In this document: positions 41,059 to 49,673 of the stretch, piece after piece | How positions within the stretch are numbered: position 1 is the stretch's first letter | Layout of the letters: every line of letters starts with the position of its first letter | NCBI RefSeq assembly: GCF_034424175.1 | Contig: NZ_CP139986.1 | Coordinates: forward strand, 2,294,001 to 2,358,000 | Source of the DNA: Kluyvera intermedia | GTDB lineage: Bacteria; Pseudomonadota; Gammaproteobacteria; Enterobacterales; Enterobacteriaceae | Direction of reading: 5' to 3' | Length of the DNA stretch: 64,000 nt | The notes under the pieces: generated by a model | The model's input: the letters and a program-made list of their open reading frames with translations, nothing else | What the model was told of the DNA's origin: nothing | Database searches by the model: none | Position numbers and translations under genes: made by a program

Positions 41059-42177
41059 ATGAAATCACGTGCTGCAGTTGCGTTTGGCCCCGGTCAGCCG
41101 CTGAAAATTGTTGAAATTGACGTCGCACCGCCAAAGAAAGGTGAAGTGCTGGTCAAAATCACCCATACCGGCGTTTGCCACACGGATGCCTTTACGCTAT
41201 CTGGCGATGATCCGGAAGGCCTATTCCCGGCGGTGCTTGGCCATGAAGGCGGCGGTGTGGTGGTGGAAGTGGGCGAAGGCGTTACTAGCCTGAAAGCTGG
41301 CGACCACGTTATTCCGTTATACACCGCAGAATGCGGTGAGTGTAAATTCTGTAAGTCAGGTAAAACCAACCTCTGTCAGGCGGTGCGCGCCACGCAGGGT
41401 AAAGGCCTGATGCCTGACGGTACCACCCGTTTCTCCTATAACGGTGAGCCGATTTATCACTATATGGGTACCAGTACCTTCAGTGAATACACCGTGTGCG
41501 CAGAAATCTCGCTGGCGAAGGTCAACCCACAAGCACCGCTCGATAAAGTCTGTCTGCTGGGCTGTGGCGTGACCACCGGTATCGGTGCGGTACATAACAC
41601 CGCAAAAGTGAAAGAAGGCGATACCGTGGCGGTATTCGGTCTTGGCGGCATTGGTCTGGCGGTTATTCAGGGTGCGGTACAGGCGAAGGCCGGGCGTATT
41701 CTGGCGGTGGACACCAACCCAGAGAAGTTCAAGCTGGCGGCAGAAATGGGCGCCACCGACTTTATCAACCCGAAAGACTCAGACAAGCCGGTTCAGGATG
41801 TGATTGTTGAGCTGACCGACGGCGGCGTTGATTTCAGCTTTGAGTGTATCGGTAACGTCAACGTGATGCGTTCTGCGCTGGAATGCTGCCACAAAGGCTG
41901 GGGTGAGAGCATCATCATCGGTGTCGCAGGCGCAGGCCAGGAAATCAAAACCCGTCCGTTCCAGCTGGTCACCGGTCGCGTATGGCGCGGTTCTGCTTTT
42001 GGTGGCGTAAAAGGCCGCACGCAGCTGCCGGGAATGGTAGAAGACGCGATGACGGGCAAAATTCAGCTCGATCCGTTTATCACTCACCGCCTACCTTTGA
42101 CGCAGATTAACGAGGCGTTCGATTTGATGCATGAAGGCAAATCAATCCGCACCGTGATTCATTTCGGCGATAAATAA
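41059..42177 (+). CDS. frmA: S-(hydroxymethyl)glutathione dehydrogenase FrmA (class III ADH)
   Basis: A 372-residue zinc alcohol dehydrogenase. Catalytic zinc ligands are Cys40 (GVCHTD) and His62 (LGHEGGG), with a further Cys in LLGCGVTTG. Structural zinc cysteines are 92, 95, 98 and 106 (CGECKFCKSGKTNLC). The NAD fold is VFGLGGIGLAVIQGA. It oxidises the formaldehyde-glutathione adduct. In E. coli frmB (S-formylglutathione hydrolase) follows, but here a terminator stands nine bases after the stop, so the operon is frmRA only and the hydrolase must be supplied from elsewhere. Confidence 0.96.
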   Translation: MKSRAAVAFGPGQPLKIVEIDVAPPKKGEVLVKITHTGVCHTDAFTLSGDDPEGLFPAVLGHEGGGVVVEVGEGVTSLKAGDHVIPLYTAECGECKFCKSGKTNLCQAVRATQGKGLMPDGTTRFSYNGEPIYHYMGTSTFSEYTVCAEISLAKVNPQAPLDKVCLLGCGVTTGIGAVHNTAKVKEGDTVAVFGLGGIGLAVIQGAVQAKAGRILAVDTNPEKFKLAAEMGATDFINPKDSDKPVQDVIVELTDGGVDFSFECIGNVNVMRSALECCHKGWGESIIIGVAGAGQEIKTRPFQLVTGRVWRGSAFGGVKGRTQLPGMVEDAMTGKIQLDPFITHRLPLTQINEAFDLMHEGKSIRTVIHFGDK

Positions 42178-42185
42178 TGCCCTCA

Positions 42186-42216
42186 ACCAGCGGGAACTCT
42201 CCCGCTGGTATTTTGA
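42186..42216 (+). terminator. frmRA terminator
   Basis: ACCAGCGGGA (42186-42195) and TCCCGCTGGT (42200-42209) form a 10-bp stem with a 4-base loop, followed by ATTTTGATTT. Confidence 0.88.
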
Positions 42217-42251
42217 TTTGTGACCCGCCCAGCGTTTTCCACCTTTCCTGA

Positions 42252-42278
42252 TAAGAAATTAGCGGCAATGGCCGATGA
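42252..42278 (+). promoter_or_regulatory. Sigma-28 (FliA) promoter of the chemoreceptor gene
   Basis: TAAG, 15 bases, then GCCGATGA, against the flagellar consensus TAAA-N15-GCCGATAA. It lies 38 bases before the ATG, as expected for a class 3 chemotaxis gene. Confidence 0.85.
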
Positions 42279-42315
42279 CTCTATTACTTACTTCAAGTAC
42301 ACAGAGAGTTAACTC

Positions 42316-44007
42316 ATGGAAAAAACATCCGCGCAGCCGGCTCGCTCGCAAAAAATCGGTTTTTTACACCACATCCGTCTGGTGCCATTTTTCGGTTCCG
42401 TTTTGGGGGGGATTTTACTGTTATTTGCGCTGAGCGCAGGACTTGCCGGCTATTTCATGTGGAAATCCGATGTCGACCAGCGTGATGTCACCCATGAGCT
42501 ACAGGTGCGCGTCGGGCTTTCCGATAGCGCCAACTATCTGCGAGAAGCTCGCTTGATGATGATCCATGCTGGCGCAGACAGCCGCATTGCGGAAATGGAC
42601 AGCATGAAGAAGAACCTGGCCGCCGCACAAGCGTGGATAAAACGTTCGCAGGATGGCTTTAAAGTTTATGCCGACAGAGGCGTCAAAACCGCAGCAGATA
42701 GGGCGCTGGATAACGAAATGAACCAGCGCTACAACGCCTATCTGGAAGGTATGAAGCCGATGTTGAAGTACGCGCAAAACGGTATGTTTGAGGCCATTCT
42801 CAATTATGAAACCGAGCAGGCTCGCACCCTTGATGATGCCTATAATGACGTACGCTTGAAGGTGATTGATATCCGTACCGCGCGCGCGGCTCAACTGACT
42901 GAACTTGCGCATAATCGCACCACGTTGGGCGTGATGTTTATGATCGGTGCGTTTGTACTGGCGGTGTTAATGACGATTATCACCTTCACGACTCTGCGCC
43001 GTGTGGTCATCCTGCCATTACAACGTGCAGGTTCGCGAATCGCGCAAATTGCCAGCGGTGACCTGACCATGACCGATGAACCGGTGGGCCGCAGCGAAAT
43101 TGGCCAGTTGATTGGTAATCTGCAAAAAATGCAGCATGCGTTAGTGCAGACCGTAGGCACAGTGCGCCAGGGCGCGGAAGAAATTTATCGCGGCACTAGT
43201 GAAATCTCCATGGGTAACACCGATCTCTCTTCGCGCACCGAGCAGCAGGCGGCGGCTATCGAGCAGACGGCAGCCAGCATGGAACAACTGACCTCCACGG
43301 TGAAACAGAATGCGGATAACGCTCATCATGCCAGCAAACTAGCGGAAGATGCGTCCGGTAAAGCCACGCGCGGCGGACAGCTCGTGTCGGGCGTTGTTTC
43401 GACGATGGGCAGCATTTCAAGTAGCTCGAAAAAAATCTCTGAAATTACTTCAGTCATTAACAGCATTGCTTTCCAGACCAATATTCTGGCGCTGAATGCG
43501 GCGGTTGAAGCGGCGCGTGCGGGTGAACAGGGGCGTGGCTTTGCGGTTGTCGCCAGTGAAGTTCGCACGCTGGCAAGCCGGAGCGCCCAGGCAGCGAAGG
43601 AAATTGAGGGGCTGATTAGCGAGTCGGTGACGCTGATTGAGCGCGGTTCAAGTGAGGTTGTCCGTGCGGGTTCGACCATGACCGATATTGTAGATGCGGT
43701 AAAACGTGTGACCGATATTATGTTGGAGATCGCGGCGGCATCGGATGAGCAGAATCGCGGCATTCAACAGGTCAGCCAGGCGGTGACCGAAATGGATAAC
43801 GTCACCCAGCAAAACGCCTCGCTGGTGGAGGAAGCTTCAGCAGCGGCCGCCTCACTTGAGGAGCAGGCTGCACGTCTGACGCAGGCGGTAGGGACATTCC
43901 GTCTTCAGGACTCGAAACGGGCCGAACCGGTAAAAGTCAGTGCTAAGCCTGCCTTTGCGCCGAATCGTCCGGCGGTAGCAGGCGCGGATAACTGGGAAAC
44001 ATTCTAG
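42316..44007 (+). CDS. trg: Methyl-accepting chemotaxis protein, Trg type, with NWETF tail
   Basis: A 563-residue receptor with first membrane helix about 32-52 (SVLGGILLLFALSAGLAGYF), a four-helix periplasmic sensor, a second helix about 205-225, HAMP, and the cytoplasmic hairpin with methylation regions and the invariant tip NSIAFQTNILALNAAVEAA. The sensor resembles E. coli Trg (ribose/galactose through binding proteins), with LGFLHHIRLVP-like start and MLKYAQNGMFEAILNYE. E. coli Trg ends without the CheR/CheB docking pentapeptide, whereas this one ends in NWETF. A sigma-28 promoter precedes it. Neighbour order trg-...-ydcI-ydcJ fits E. coli. Confidence 0.88.
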   Translation: MEKTSAQPARSQKIGFLHHIRLVPFFGSVLGGILLLFALSAGLAGYFMWKSDVDQRDVTHELQVRVGLSDSANYLREARLMMIHAGADSRIAEMDSMKKNLAAAQAWIKRSQDGFKVYADRGVKTAADRALDNEMNQRYNAYLEGMKPMLKYAQNGMFEAILNYETEQARTLDDAYNDVRLKVIDIRTARAAQLTELAHNRTTLGVMFMIGAFVLAVLMTIITFTTLRRVVILPLQRAGSRIAQIASGDLTMTDEPVGRSEIGQLIGNLQKMQHALVQTVGTVRQGAEEIYRGTSEISMGNTDLSSRTEQQAAAIEQTAASMEQLTSTVKQNADNAHHASKLAEDASGKATRGGQLVSGVVSTMGSISSSSKKISEITSVINSIAFQTNILALNAAVEAARAGEQGRGFAVVASEVRTLASRSAQAAKEIEGLISESVTLIERGSSEVVRAGSTMTDIVDAVKRVTDIMLEIAAASDEQNRGIQQVSQAVTEMDNVTQQNASLVEEASAAAASLEEQAARLTQAVGTFRLQDSKRAEPVKVSAKPAFAPNRPAVAGADNWETF

Positions 44008-44014
44008 GGAAAGA

Positions 44015-44044
44015 AAACCCCGTAACCTGGCGGCTACGGGGTTT
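44015..44044. terminator. Bidirectional terminator between trg and the PQQ dehydrogenase
   Basis: AAACCCCGTA (44015-44024) and TACGGGGTTT (44035-44044) form a 10-bp stem in the 41-base gap between convergent genes. Confidence 0.88.
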
Positions 44045-44048
44045 AGAC

Positions 44049-46424
44049 TTACTTCGCGTCAGGTAACGCGTAAGCAATAATATAATCACCGCGATCCGGT
44101 GACTGGCGGGCGCCACCGGCGTTAATGACGATGTACTGTTTGCCGGTTTTCGGCGAGACATAGGTCATCGGGCCGGACTGGCTGCCAACCGGCAGACGGT
44201 CTTTCCAGATCTCTTTACCGGTTGCGGTATCAAACGCGCGCAGGTAGAAATCCTGAGTACCCGCAAAGAACAGCAGGCCAGACTGAGTCGACAGCGATGC
44301 CCCAAGCGTAGGCATCCCGATAGGGATTGGCATATGCATGCGAATACCCAGCGGGCCCGTATCTTCAACGGTACCGACCGGCACCTGCCAGACAATCTTG
44401 CCAGATTTCAAATCGACCGCTGACATGGTACCAAATGGCGGTTTCTGACACGGAATGCCCAGCGGTGACAGGAAGCGCTCGCGCATCGCGCCAAACGGTG
44501 TACCGTCCATCGGCACAATCCCCATCTCAATACCGCTGGCATCTTTAGCCACATTGGCACGCGGTACCATGTAGTTCGCCAGCCCCAAACGCATATCGTT
44601 GACAAACATCAGGCTGTTGTTCGGATCAACCGAAACGCTGCCCCAGTTCATACCGCCAAGCGATCCCGGATATTGAAGTGAACGATCAGTGCCCGGTGGC
44701 GTGAAGATCCCCTCGTGACGCATCTCTTTAAACTGAATACGGCACAGCAGCAGGTCAACCGGCGTCGCGCCCCACATGTCAGACTCTTTCAGCGTTTCAT
44801 TGCCAATCATCGGCATGCCGACAGAGTATGGCTGCGTTGGGGAATACCGCTCACCTTCGACATTGCCTTGTGGCACCGGGCGTTCTTCGACCTTCGCGAC
44901 CGGCTGGCCGGTTTCGCGGTTGAGCATAAAGATCATGCCCTGTTTACTGGTCTGAACCAGCACCGGTGTGGTGCCGCCTTTACCATCGGGTAAATCATAA
45001 AGCAGCGGTTGAGACGGGAGGTCAAAGTCCCACAAATCGTGGTGAGTGGTCTGATAATGCCAGCGTACCTGGCCGGTTGTAGCATCAACGGCAACAATAG
45101 ATGAGCTGTATTTATCATCAAGCGCGGTACGTTCACCGGCCCAGAAATCCGGCGTGGCGTTGCCGGTTGGCAGATACACCAGATTCAGCTTCGCATCGTA
45201 GGACATCGCTGACCAGACGTTCGGCGTACCGCGCGTATAGGTCTGGCCTTCAGGCGGCGCACCGGTCAGGTTAGGATTACCCGGATCCCATGCCCAGGCG
45301 AGCTTACCGGTGCGAACGTCATAGGCGCGCACCACTCCTGGTGGTTCGTCGGTGGAGAAGTTATCGGCAACGCGTCCACCAATAACCACCACATTCCCCG
45401 CGACTAACGGAGTAGAGGTTTGCTGGTAATAACCCGGTTTAATTTCACCCATCCCAATGCTCAGATCCACCACGCCGTGGTCGCCAAAATCGTCGCACAG
45501 TTTGCCGTTATCGGCATTGATGGCGATAAGACGGGCATCGGTGGTAGGCAGGAAGAGGCGGCGCGGGCAGGCGGCTGGCGATGTGGCGGAGGCCGGTGTA
45601 GTAAGGGCTTGGGTATCTTCAAAATAGCCAAGACCACGGCAGCGTTGCCAGTTGGGAGCAGTGGCTTTCGAATCATAACGCCATTTCTCTTTACCGCTAT
45701 CAACGTCTAGCGCCAGCACTTTGCTGTATGGCGTACAGACGAACAGGGTATCACCGACCTGTAACGGGGTGTTCTGATCTTCAGCCCCCGAACCGTTGCT
45801 CAATGGGATATCGCCGGTGTGTGCCACCCAGGCAACCTGCAACTTATCGATATTCTGCTTGTTGATCTGATCCAGAGCCGCGAAACGGTCACCGTGGGTG
45901 GTATTCCCCCAGTGTTCCCAGTTTTTTTGTTCTTCCCCGGCTGCGACCGGTTTGACCGGAACGGCTTCGGTGGCTGACACCAGAGCCTGAGGTTTGAACA
46001 TCCAGCCAAGGCTAGCCAACAGAACGACGGCGAGTATCGCAGCCAGACCCCATGCGGCCCCTTTTCTGACGACCGTGGCCTTAGACATATACGGCCAAAC
46101 CAGCGCACTTAACAGCGCCAGTACGCCGAAAGCAAACAGGCGTGAGAAGAGTGGCCAGTATTCCCAGCCCGCATCGCTGATTGACCATATAACTGCGACG
46201 ATAAACGCCAGGCTATACAGCACAATGCCGCCACGGCGGTTACGCGCGATCAGAATGGCGCTGACCACCATAACCAGCCCCATCAGGGCAAAAAACCAGG
46301 TGCCGCCAACGGAGGCAAGTTTTGCCCCGAGTACACCGATAGCCAGTCCGATAACCATCATCAGACCGATAAGAAGCCACTGCAGGACTCGTGGGAATCC
46401 TCGTGGCACGTTGCCAGTTGCCAT
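44049..46424 (-). CDS. quiA: Membrane-bound PQQ-dependent dehydrogenase, glucose/quinate/shikimate family
   Basis: A 791-residue quinoprotein. Four or five N-terminal helices anchor it, and an eight-bladed propeller faces the periplasm: QINKQNIDKLQVAWVAHTGD, CRGLGYFEDTQA, CPRRLFLPTTDARLIAIN, DNFSTDEPPGVVRAYD, HHDLWDFDLPSQPLL and the tail GKQYIVINAGG. It would oxidise a sugar or cyclitol acid and reduce ubiquinone. The start at 46424 has AGGAGAAC before it. It is a paralog placed away from the usual gcd locus. A palindrome like the one before the dehydroshikimate dehydratase operon lies upstream, so quinate/shikimate oxidation (QuiA) is the likely role; glucose is the alternative. No pqq genes are in the window. 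Confidence 0.78.
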   Translation of the reverse strand: MATGNVPRGFPRVLQWLLIGLMMVIGLAIGVLGAKLASVGGTWFFALMGLVMVVSAILIARNRRGGIVLYSLAFIVAVIWSISDAGWEYWPLFSRLFAFGVLALLSALVWPYMSKATVVRKGAAWGLAAILAVVLLASLGWMFKPQALVSATEAVPVKPVAAGEEQKNWEHWGNTTHGDRFAALDQINKQNIDKLQVAWVAHTGDIPLSNGSGAEDQNTPLQVGDTLFVCTPYSKVLALDVDSGKEKWRYDSKATAPNWQRCRGLGYFEDTQALTTPASATSPAACPRRLFLPTTDARLIAINADNGKLCDDFGDHGVVDLSIGMGEIKPGYYQQTSTPLVAGNVVVIGGRVADNFSTDEPPGVVRAYDVRTGKLAWAWDPGNPNLTGAPPEGQTYTRGTPNVWSAMSYDAKLNLVYLPTGNATPDFWAGERTALDDKYSSSIVAVDATTGQVRWHYQTTHHDLWDFDLPSQPLLYDLPDGKGGTTPVLVQTSKQGMIFMLNRETGQPVAKVEERPVPQGNVEGERYSPTQPYSVGMPMIGNETLKESDMWGATPVDLLLCRIQFKEMRHEGIFTPPGTDRSLQYPGSLGGMNWGSVSVDPNNSLMFVNDMRLGLANYMVPRANVAKDASGIEMGIVPMDGTPFGAMRERFLSPLGIPCQKPPFGTMSAVDLKSGKIVWQVPVGTVEDTGPLGIRMHMPIPIGMPTLGASLSTQSGLLFFAGTQDFYLRAFDTATGKEIWKDRLPVGSQSGPMTYVSPKTGKQYIVINAGGARQSPDRGDYIIAYALPDAK

Positions 46425-46521
46425 ACTGTTCTCCTTGCGACAGCAGAAAATGCACGCGGGATGAACCAAAAAAATCATCAATCCCGTGCTGGTGTTTTGA
46501 ATGAAATATATTTTTGCTTCT

Positions 46522-46572
46522 AACTAAGTGATTTAGTTCATTGACGTAACTACCAATGAACCATTTGGTTAA
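46522..46572. promoter_or_regulatory. Two palindromes upstream of the PQQ dehydrogenase, probable TetR operators
   Basis: TGAACCA-TT-TGGTTAA (46557-46572) resembles TGAACCA-AA-TGATTCA at 3707-3722. A second repeat, AACTAA-N5-TTAGTT (46522-46538), reads TGAACTAAAT on the minus strand and shares the half-site. The rest of 46573-46960 is AT-rich and shows no gene. Confidence 0.5.
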
Positions 46573-46960
46573 CTTATGGATATGATAAAGCTGTTAAATT
46601 GCATTGCGCAATTGTTAAAAAATAATTTCGCATTTATTGCGTATCAGCACGCTTTACGAGCAGATAGCGCCTGCTTGATTGTGTTGTCGGGAGGCAGGGT
46701 ACGGTGTGGTTTGAGGGAAGGGATTTACCCGTGTCATTAGTGGCCAGGACGGTCGAGTGAAAATCTTGCGGCAAGCGATACACTGATTTTATCAATAGAT
46801 AAAGTCCTGTTTAGGACCTTCAGCGTAAATTACGAGAAAGGTATATTACATTTATAATTGTCACGAAACAGGAACGCCTTATCTGCACATAATGCATGAC
46901 GGAGATATATACCTGGAGAATATATCATTTTTAACAATATAATTTGTGGAATTAATTTAA

Positions 46961-47860
46961 ATGTCAGGGATTGATAAGTTTTCAAAATGGATTTGCAAAA
47001 CTATTTATCGCAGTACCCACGCCAAAAAGTATCATCACAATAAAAATCTATGGCCTTTCTTTAAGGTTGAACGGTATGCCTCCGGACAACTTGGTGATGT
47101 TTATTTTAAACGTCATAGAATCACAAACATCGATCTCCACATTTGCGAGAAAACGAAACCGCTAGTGATTATGGCTACCGGGCCCTCGGTGAATCAGATT
47201 GATAGGCGATTCTTTGATGACTCCTTTGATTACCTGGGGGTAAATGGTGCATTTTCAATGAGAAACGTCCACTTTGAGTGGTACGTCATCATTGACAGAG
47301 ACTTTGTCCGCGAGAGACTTTCGCTGGTGAAAGAGATTGTCGCACGAGAAGAATTGGTCTTGTTTTGTACGTATAACAGTCTGGATTCTATTTTTTCAAA
47401 CATTCCATTTAAAGATGTTCGCTGTCAGATTAAAATTTTCGAAACTGCATCAAGTTCACTCATTAACCGTTTTTTATTATCACGCTGCCCAATAAACAAC
47501 AGCAATGACCATTATCATTGGCACCAAAATTTCGGCTTTTCAGATAAAATCGAAGAGGTTTTATTTGATTATGGAACCGTCACCTATCCCGCGTTGCAAA
47601 TTGCTTGTCTTTTGGGTTACAAGCAGATTTATATTGTTGGGTTGGATATGAATAATTTCAATACTCCACGGTTTTATGAATCATCCCAGGATAAATTAGG
47701 CACTCGACTTAATCTGGATTTTGACAATATCAATCATTCATTTTTGGCAGCTCAAGACTATTGCCAGTCGCACAATATACAAGTGGTCAATTTATCCTCG
47801 GAAAGCGCCATCGACGCATTTCCTAAAATGAGATGGGATAACCTTCATATCACTGCCTGA
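46961..47860 (+). CDS. Rossmann-type glycosyltransferase-like protein (DUF115/MptE-like or WaaZ-like), orphan
   Basis: A 299-residue cytoplasmic protein. The nucleotide-binding-like start VIMATGPSVNQIDRRFFD is followed by YLGVNGAFSMRNVHFEWYVIIDRDFV, then TYPALQIACLLGYKQIYIVGLDMNNF and a C-terminal VVNLSSESAIDAFPKMRW. This GPS...GVNG...D...GxD layout is that of DUF115/MptE-like and some sialyl- or Kdo-transferase proteins that modify surface glycans. The gene is AT-rich and stands alone between two backbone genes, with long unexplained DNA before it and a terminator after. It was probably acquired; a lipopolysaccharide-core role is possible but unproven. Confidence 0.5.
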   Translation: MSGIDKFSKWICKTIYRSTHAKKYHHNKNLWPFFKVERYASGQLGDVYFKRHRITNIDLHICEKTKPLVIMATGPSVNQIDRRFFDDSFDYLGVNGAFSMRNVHFEWYVIIDRDFVRERLSLVKEIVAREELVLFCTYNSLDSIFSNIPFKDVRCQIKIFETASSSLINRFLLSRCPINNSNDHYHWHQNFGFSDKIEEVLFDYGTVTYPALQIACLLGYKQIYIVGLDMNNFNTPRFYESSQDKLGTRLNLDFDNINHSFLAAQDYCQSHNIQVVNLSSESAIDAFPKMRWDNLHITA

Positions 47861-47869
47861 GGCAGACAG

Positions 47870-47893
47870 CTTGCGGCCCTCACGGGCCGCAAG
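47870..47893. terminator. Terminator between the orphan gene and ydcI
   Basis: CTTGCGGCCC (47870-47879) and GGGCCGCAAG (47884-47893) form a perfect 10-bp stem between convergent genes. The T run is weak. Confidence 0.75.
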
Positions 47894-47899
47894 TTGATA

Positions 47900-48823
47900 T
47901 TAGGATGGCACGGATTTTCGTATAGCACTGAGTAAAATTTGCGCGCCCGTAGATAACGGAGTATCGACTCGGGTCAGGATACCAATTGGTTCTCCCTGAC
48001 CCTGGGTTGCAATAGGCAGGGCGGTAAGCGTACCGCGCCGTAAATCCTCTTTCACCGCGCCGGAAGGTACGAACCAGATGTAGTTAAAATCAACCGTAAG
48101 CTGGCGCGATAACGAGGCCGACAGCGTTTCGATGCAACCTGGCGGCATTTTACAGCCCTGGCCTTGCAGTAGCGTTTCGGCATTTTGTCGGGGCACCGTG
48201 CCCTTAGGCGAAACGACCACTGGCCATTCCAGGACGCGGCTTAGGGTAATATTTTCTTGTAACAGTGGATGGTCTGGGCGAACCACCAGCTTCAATGATT
48301 CGAGAAACAGCAGCTCGTAGTTTAATCCCGTCATCAATTCCGGATCGGACATGCGACCAATACCCAGATCGATATCACCGGATTTCAACGCCGCCAGTAG
48401 CATGGTGTTATTCATGGTCGCGACTTGCAAGGTCACGTCTTTTTGCTGTTGGTGGAAGGGGCCAATGACGGCGGGTAGTACGCCTAATGCTGCGGTCGGT
48501 AATGCGCCGATGCGCACCACATCATTATTAACACCTTCTTTACGAATGAGTGCCTGGCCTGCGGTGTTTAAAGCATCAAGAACCTTCACTGCATGGGTTA
48601 AAAACTGCTCGCCAGTCAGGGTAAGCTGGGCCCCAAGACGACCGCGTTCAAACAGACGTGTCCCGGTCAGTTGTTCGAGTTCATTTAGCGTCTTCGACAG
48701 CGCAGGTTGGCTTAAATTAAGGGTTTCAGCCGCTCGCCCCAAAGTTCCTTGCTGGGCGACGGCCACGAAAGTGTGGAGATGGCGCAGACGAATGCGCTGA
48801 CTAAAGAGAACGTTTTTTTCCAT
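47900..48823 (-). CDS. ydcI: LysR family regulator YdcI (PcaQ-like)
   Basis: A 307-residue LysR protein with the E. coli YdcI start MEKNVLFSQRIRLRHLHTF. The helix-turn-helix is AETLNLSQPALSKTLNELEQLTGTRLFERG (about 33-62). The effector domain has VVRIGALPTAALGVLPAVIG and IDLGIGRMSDPELMTGL. The length equals E. coli YdcI exactly, which is why 48823 is used. YdcI is studied in E. coli and Salmonella as a pH-stress regulator, but by sequence it belongs with PcaQ, the activator of protocatechuate genes. Here pcaG starts 230 bases upstream on the same strand, which makes that older role plausible. Confidence 0.9.
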   Translation of the reverse strand: MEKNVLFSQRIRLRHLHTFVAVAQQGTLGRAAETLNLSQPALSKTLNELEQLTGTRLFERGRLGAQLTLTGEQFLTHAVKVLDALNTAGQALIRKEGVNNDVVRIGALPTAALGVLPAVIGPFHQQQKDVTLQVATMNNTMLLAALKSGDIDLGIGRMSDPELMTGLNYELLFLESLKLVVRPDHPLLQENITLSRVLEWPVVVSPKGTVPRQNAETLLQGQGCKMPPGCIETLSASLSRQLTVDFNYIWFVPSGAVKEDLRRGTLTALPIATQGQGEPIGILTRVDTPLSTGAQILLSAIRKSVPS

Positions 48824-49007
48824 AGGCAATGTTAAAAACAGAGCGGTGTCAGTGACAAGTGAAGTTGTTTAAATTTGATAACTTGCTAGCAAATTATTAT
48901 TAACATTTGAGGGGTTTAACAGACAAGTATTTTGTGGTGTTGACGTGTGATTGGGTTACACATAGGTCGATTTGAAGGCTATGCGGCATCAGATGGTGGG
49001 GCGGGTT

Positions 49008-49042
49008 GCCGGATGGCGGCGTAACCGCCTTATCCGGCCTAC
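49008..49042. repeat. REP element
   Basis: GCCGGATGGCGGCGTAACCGCC...TATCCGGCCTAC palindrome between pcaG and ydcI, directly after the pcaG stop. The remaining DNA to 48830 is the ydcI promoter region. Confidence 0.85.
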
Positions 49043-49052
49043 AGTCATTGTG

Positions 49053-49673
49053 CTAAACGTCAAAGAAAACCGTTTCGTGTTCACCCTGTAGATAAATATC
49101 GAAACAGTACACGGTTTCATTACCCCGCGTTTCTCGGCGGCCTATCAGCGTCTGGCGGCGGACTTCCCACTCGATAATATTTAGCACCGGATCGTTGGCG
49201 TTAGCGTCTTGCTCGTCGGAAAAATACATCCGGGTATTCAGGCCAATGTTGATCCCGCGCGCCACTATCCACAGATTCACGTGGGGAGCCATCATCCGGC
49301 CATCGCGACCGGTAACCTGACCGGGCTTGATGGTATCAAAACGCCATACGCCGCTGTCAAAATTGGAACAAGCACGACCCCAGCCACGAAAATCTTCATC
49401 CAACGGCTTTTCCTGCTGCTGGTCGGCAATATGGTTGTAGCGGCCTTCGGCATTGGCCTGCCAGATTTCAATCAACACATCACGCACCGGTGTACCTGAG
49501 CCGTCAAACACCCGGCCTTCAATGGCGATGTGCTCACCCGACGTATGGCTGTTGGTCAGCGTCGAACCAAAGTTTTTCTCGAAGATATGAAAGCCCGCGG
49601 CATCAGGTGCCAGACCAATATGCACATAAGGCCCGGCGGTTTGTGAGGCGGTTTCCGGTAAATAATCTTTCAT
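49053..49673 (-). CDS. pcaG: Protocatechuate 3,4-dioxygenase alpha subunit PcaG
   Basis: A 206-residue intradiol dioxygenase subunit: TASQTAGPYVHIGLAPDA, IAIEGRVFDGSGTPVRDVLIEIWQANAEGRY, FDTIKPGQVTGRDGRMMAPH and VNLWIVARGINIGLNTRMYF. The alpha subunit lacks the iron ligands but shapes the active site of the alpha-beta heteromer that opens protocatechuate to 3-carboxy-cis,cis-muconate. Its ATG overlaps the pcaH stop by four bases (ATGA), so it is translated together with the beta subunit. A REP element follows. Confidence 0.95.
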   Translation of the reverse strand: MKDYLPETASQTAGPYVHIGLAPDAAGFHIFEKNFGSTLTNSHTSGEHIAIEGRVFDGSGTPVRDVLIEIWQANAEGRYNHIADQQQEKPLDEDFRGWGRACSNFDSGVWRFDTIKPGQVTGRDGRMMAPHVNLWIVARGINIGLNTRMYFSDEQDANANDPVLNIIEWEVRRQTLIGRRETRGNETVYCFDIYLQGEHETVFFDV

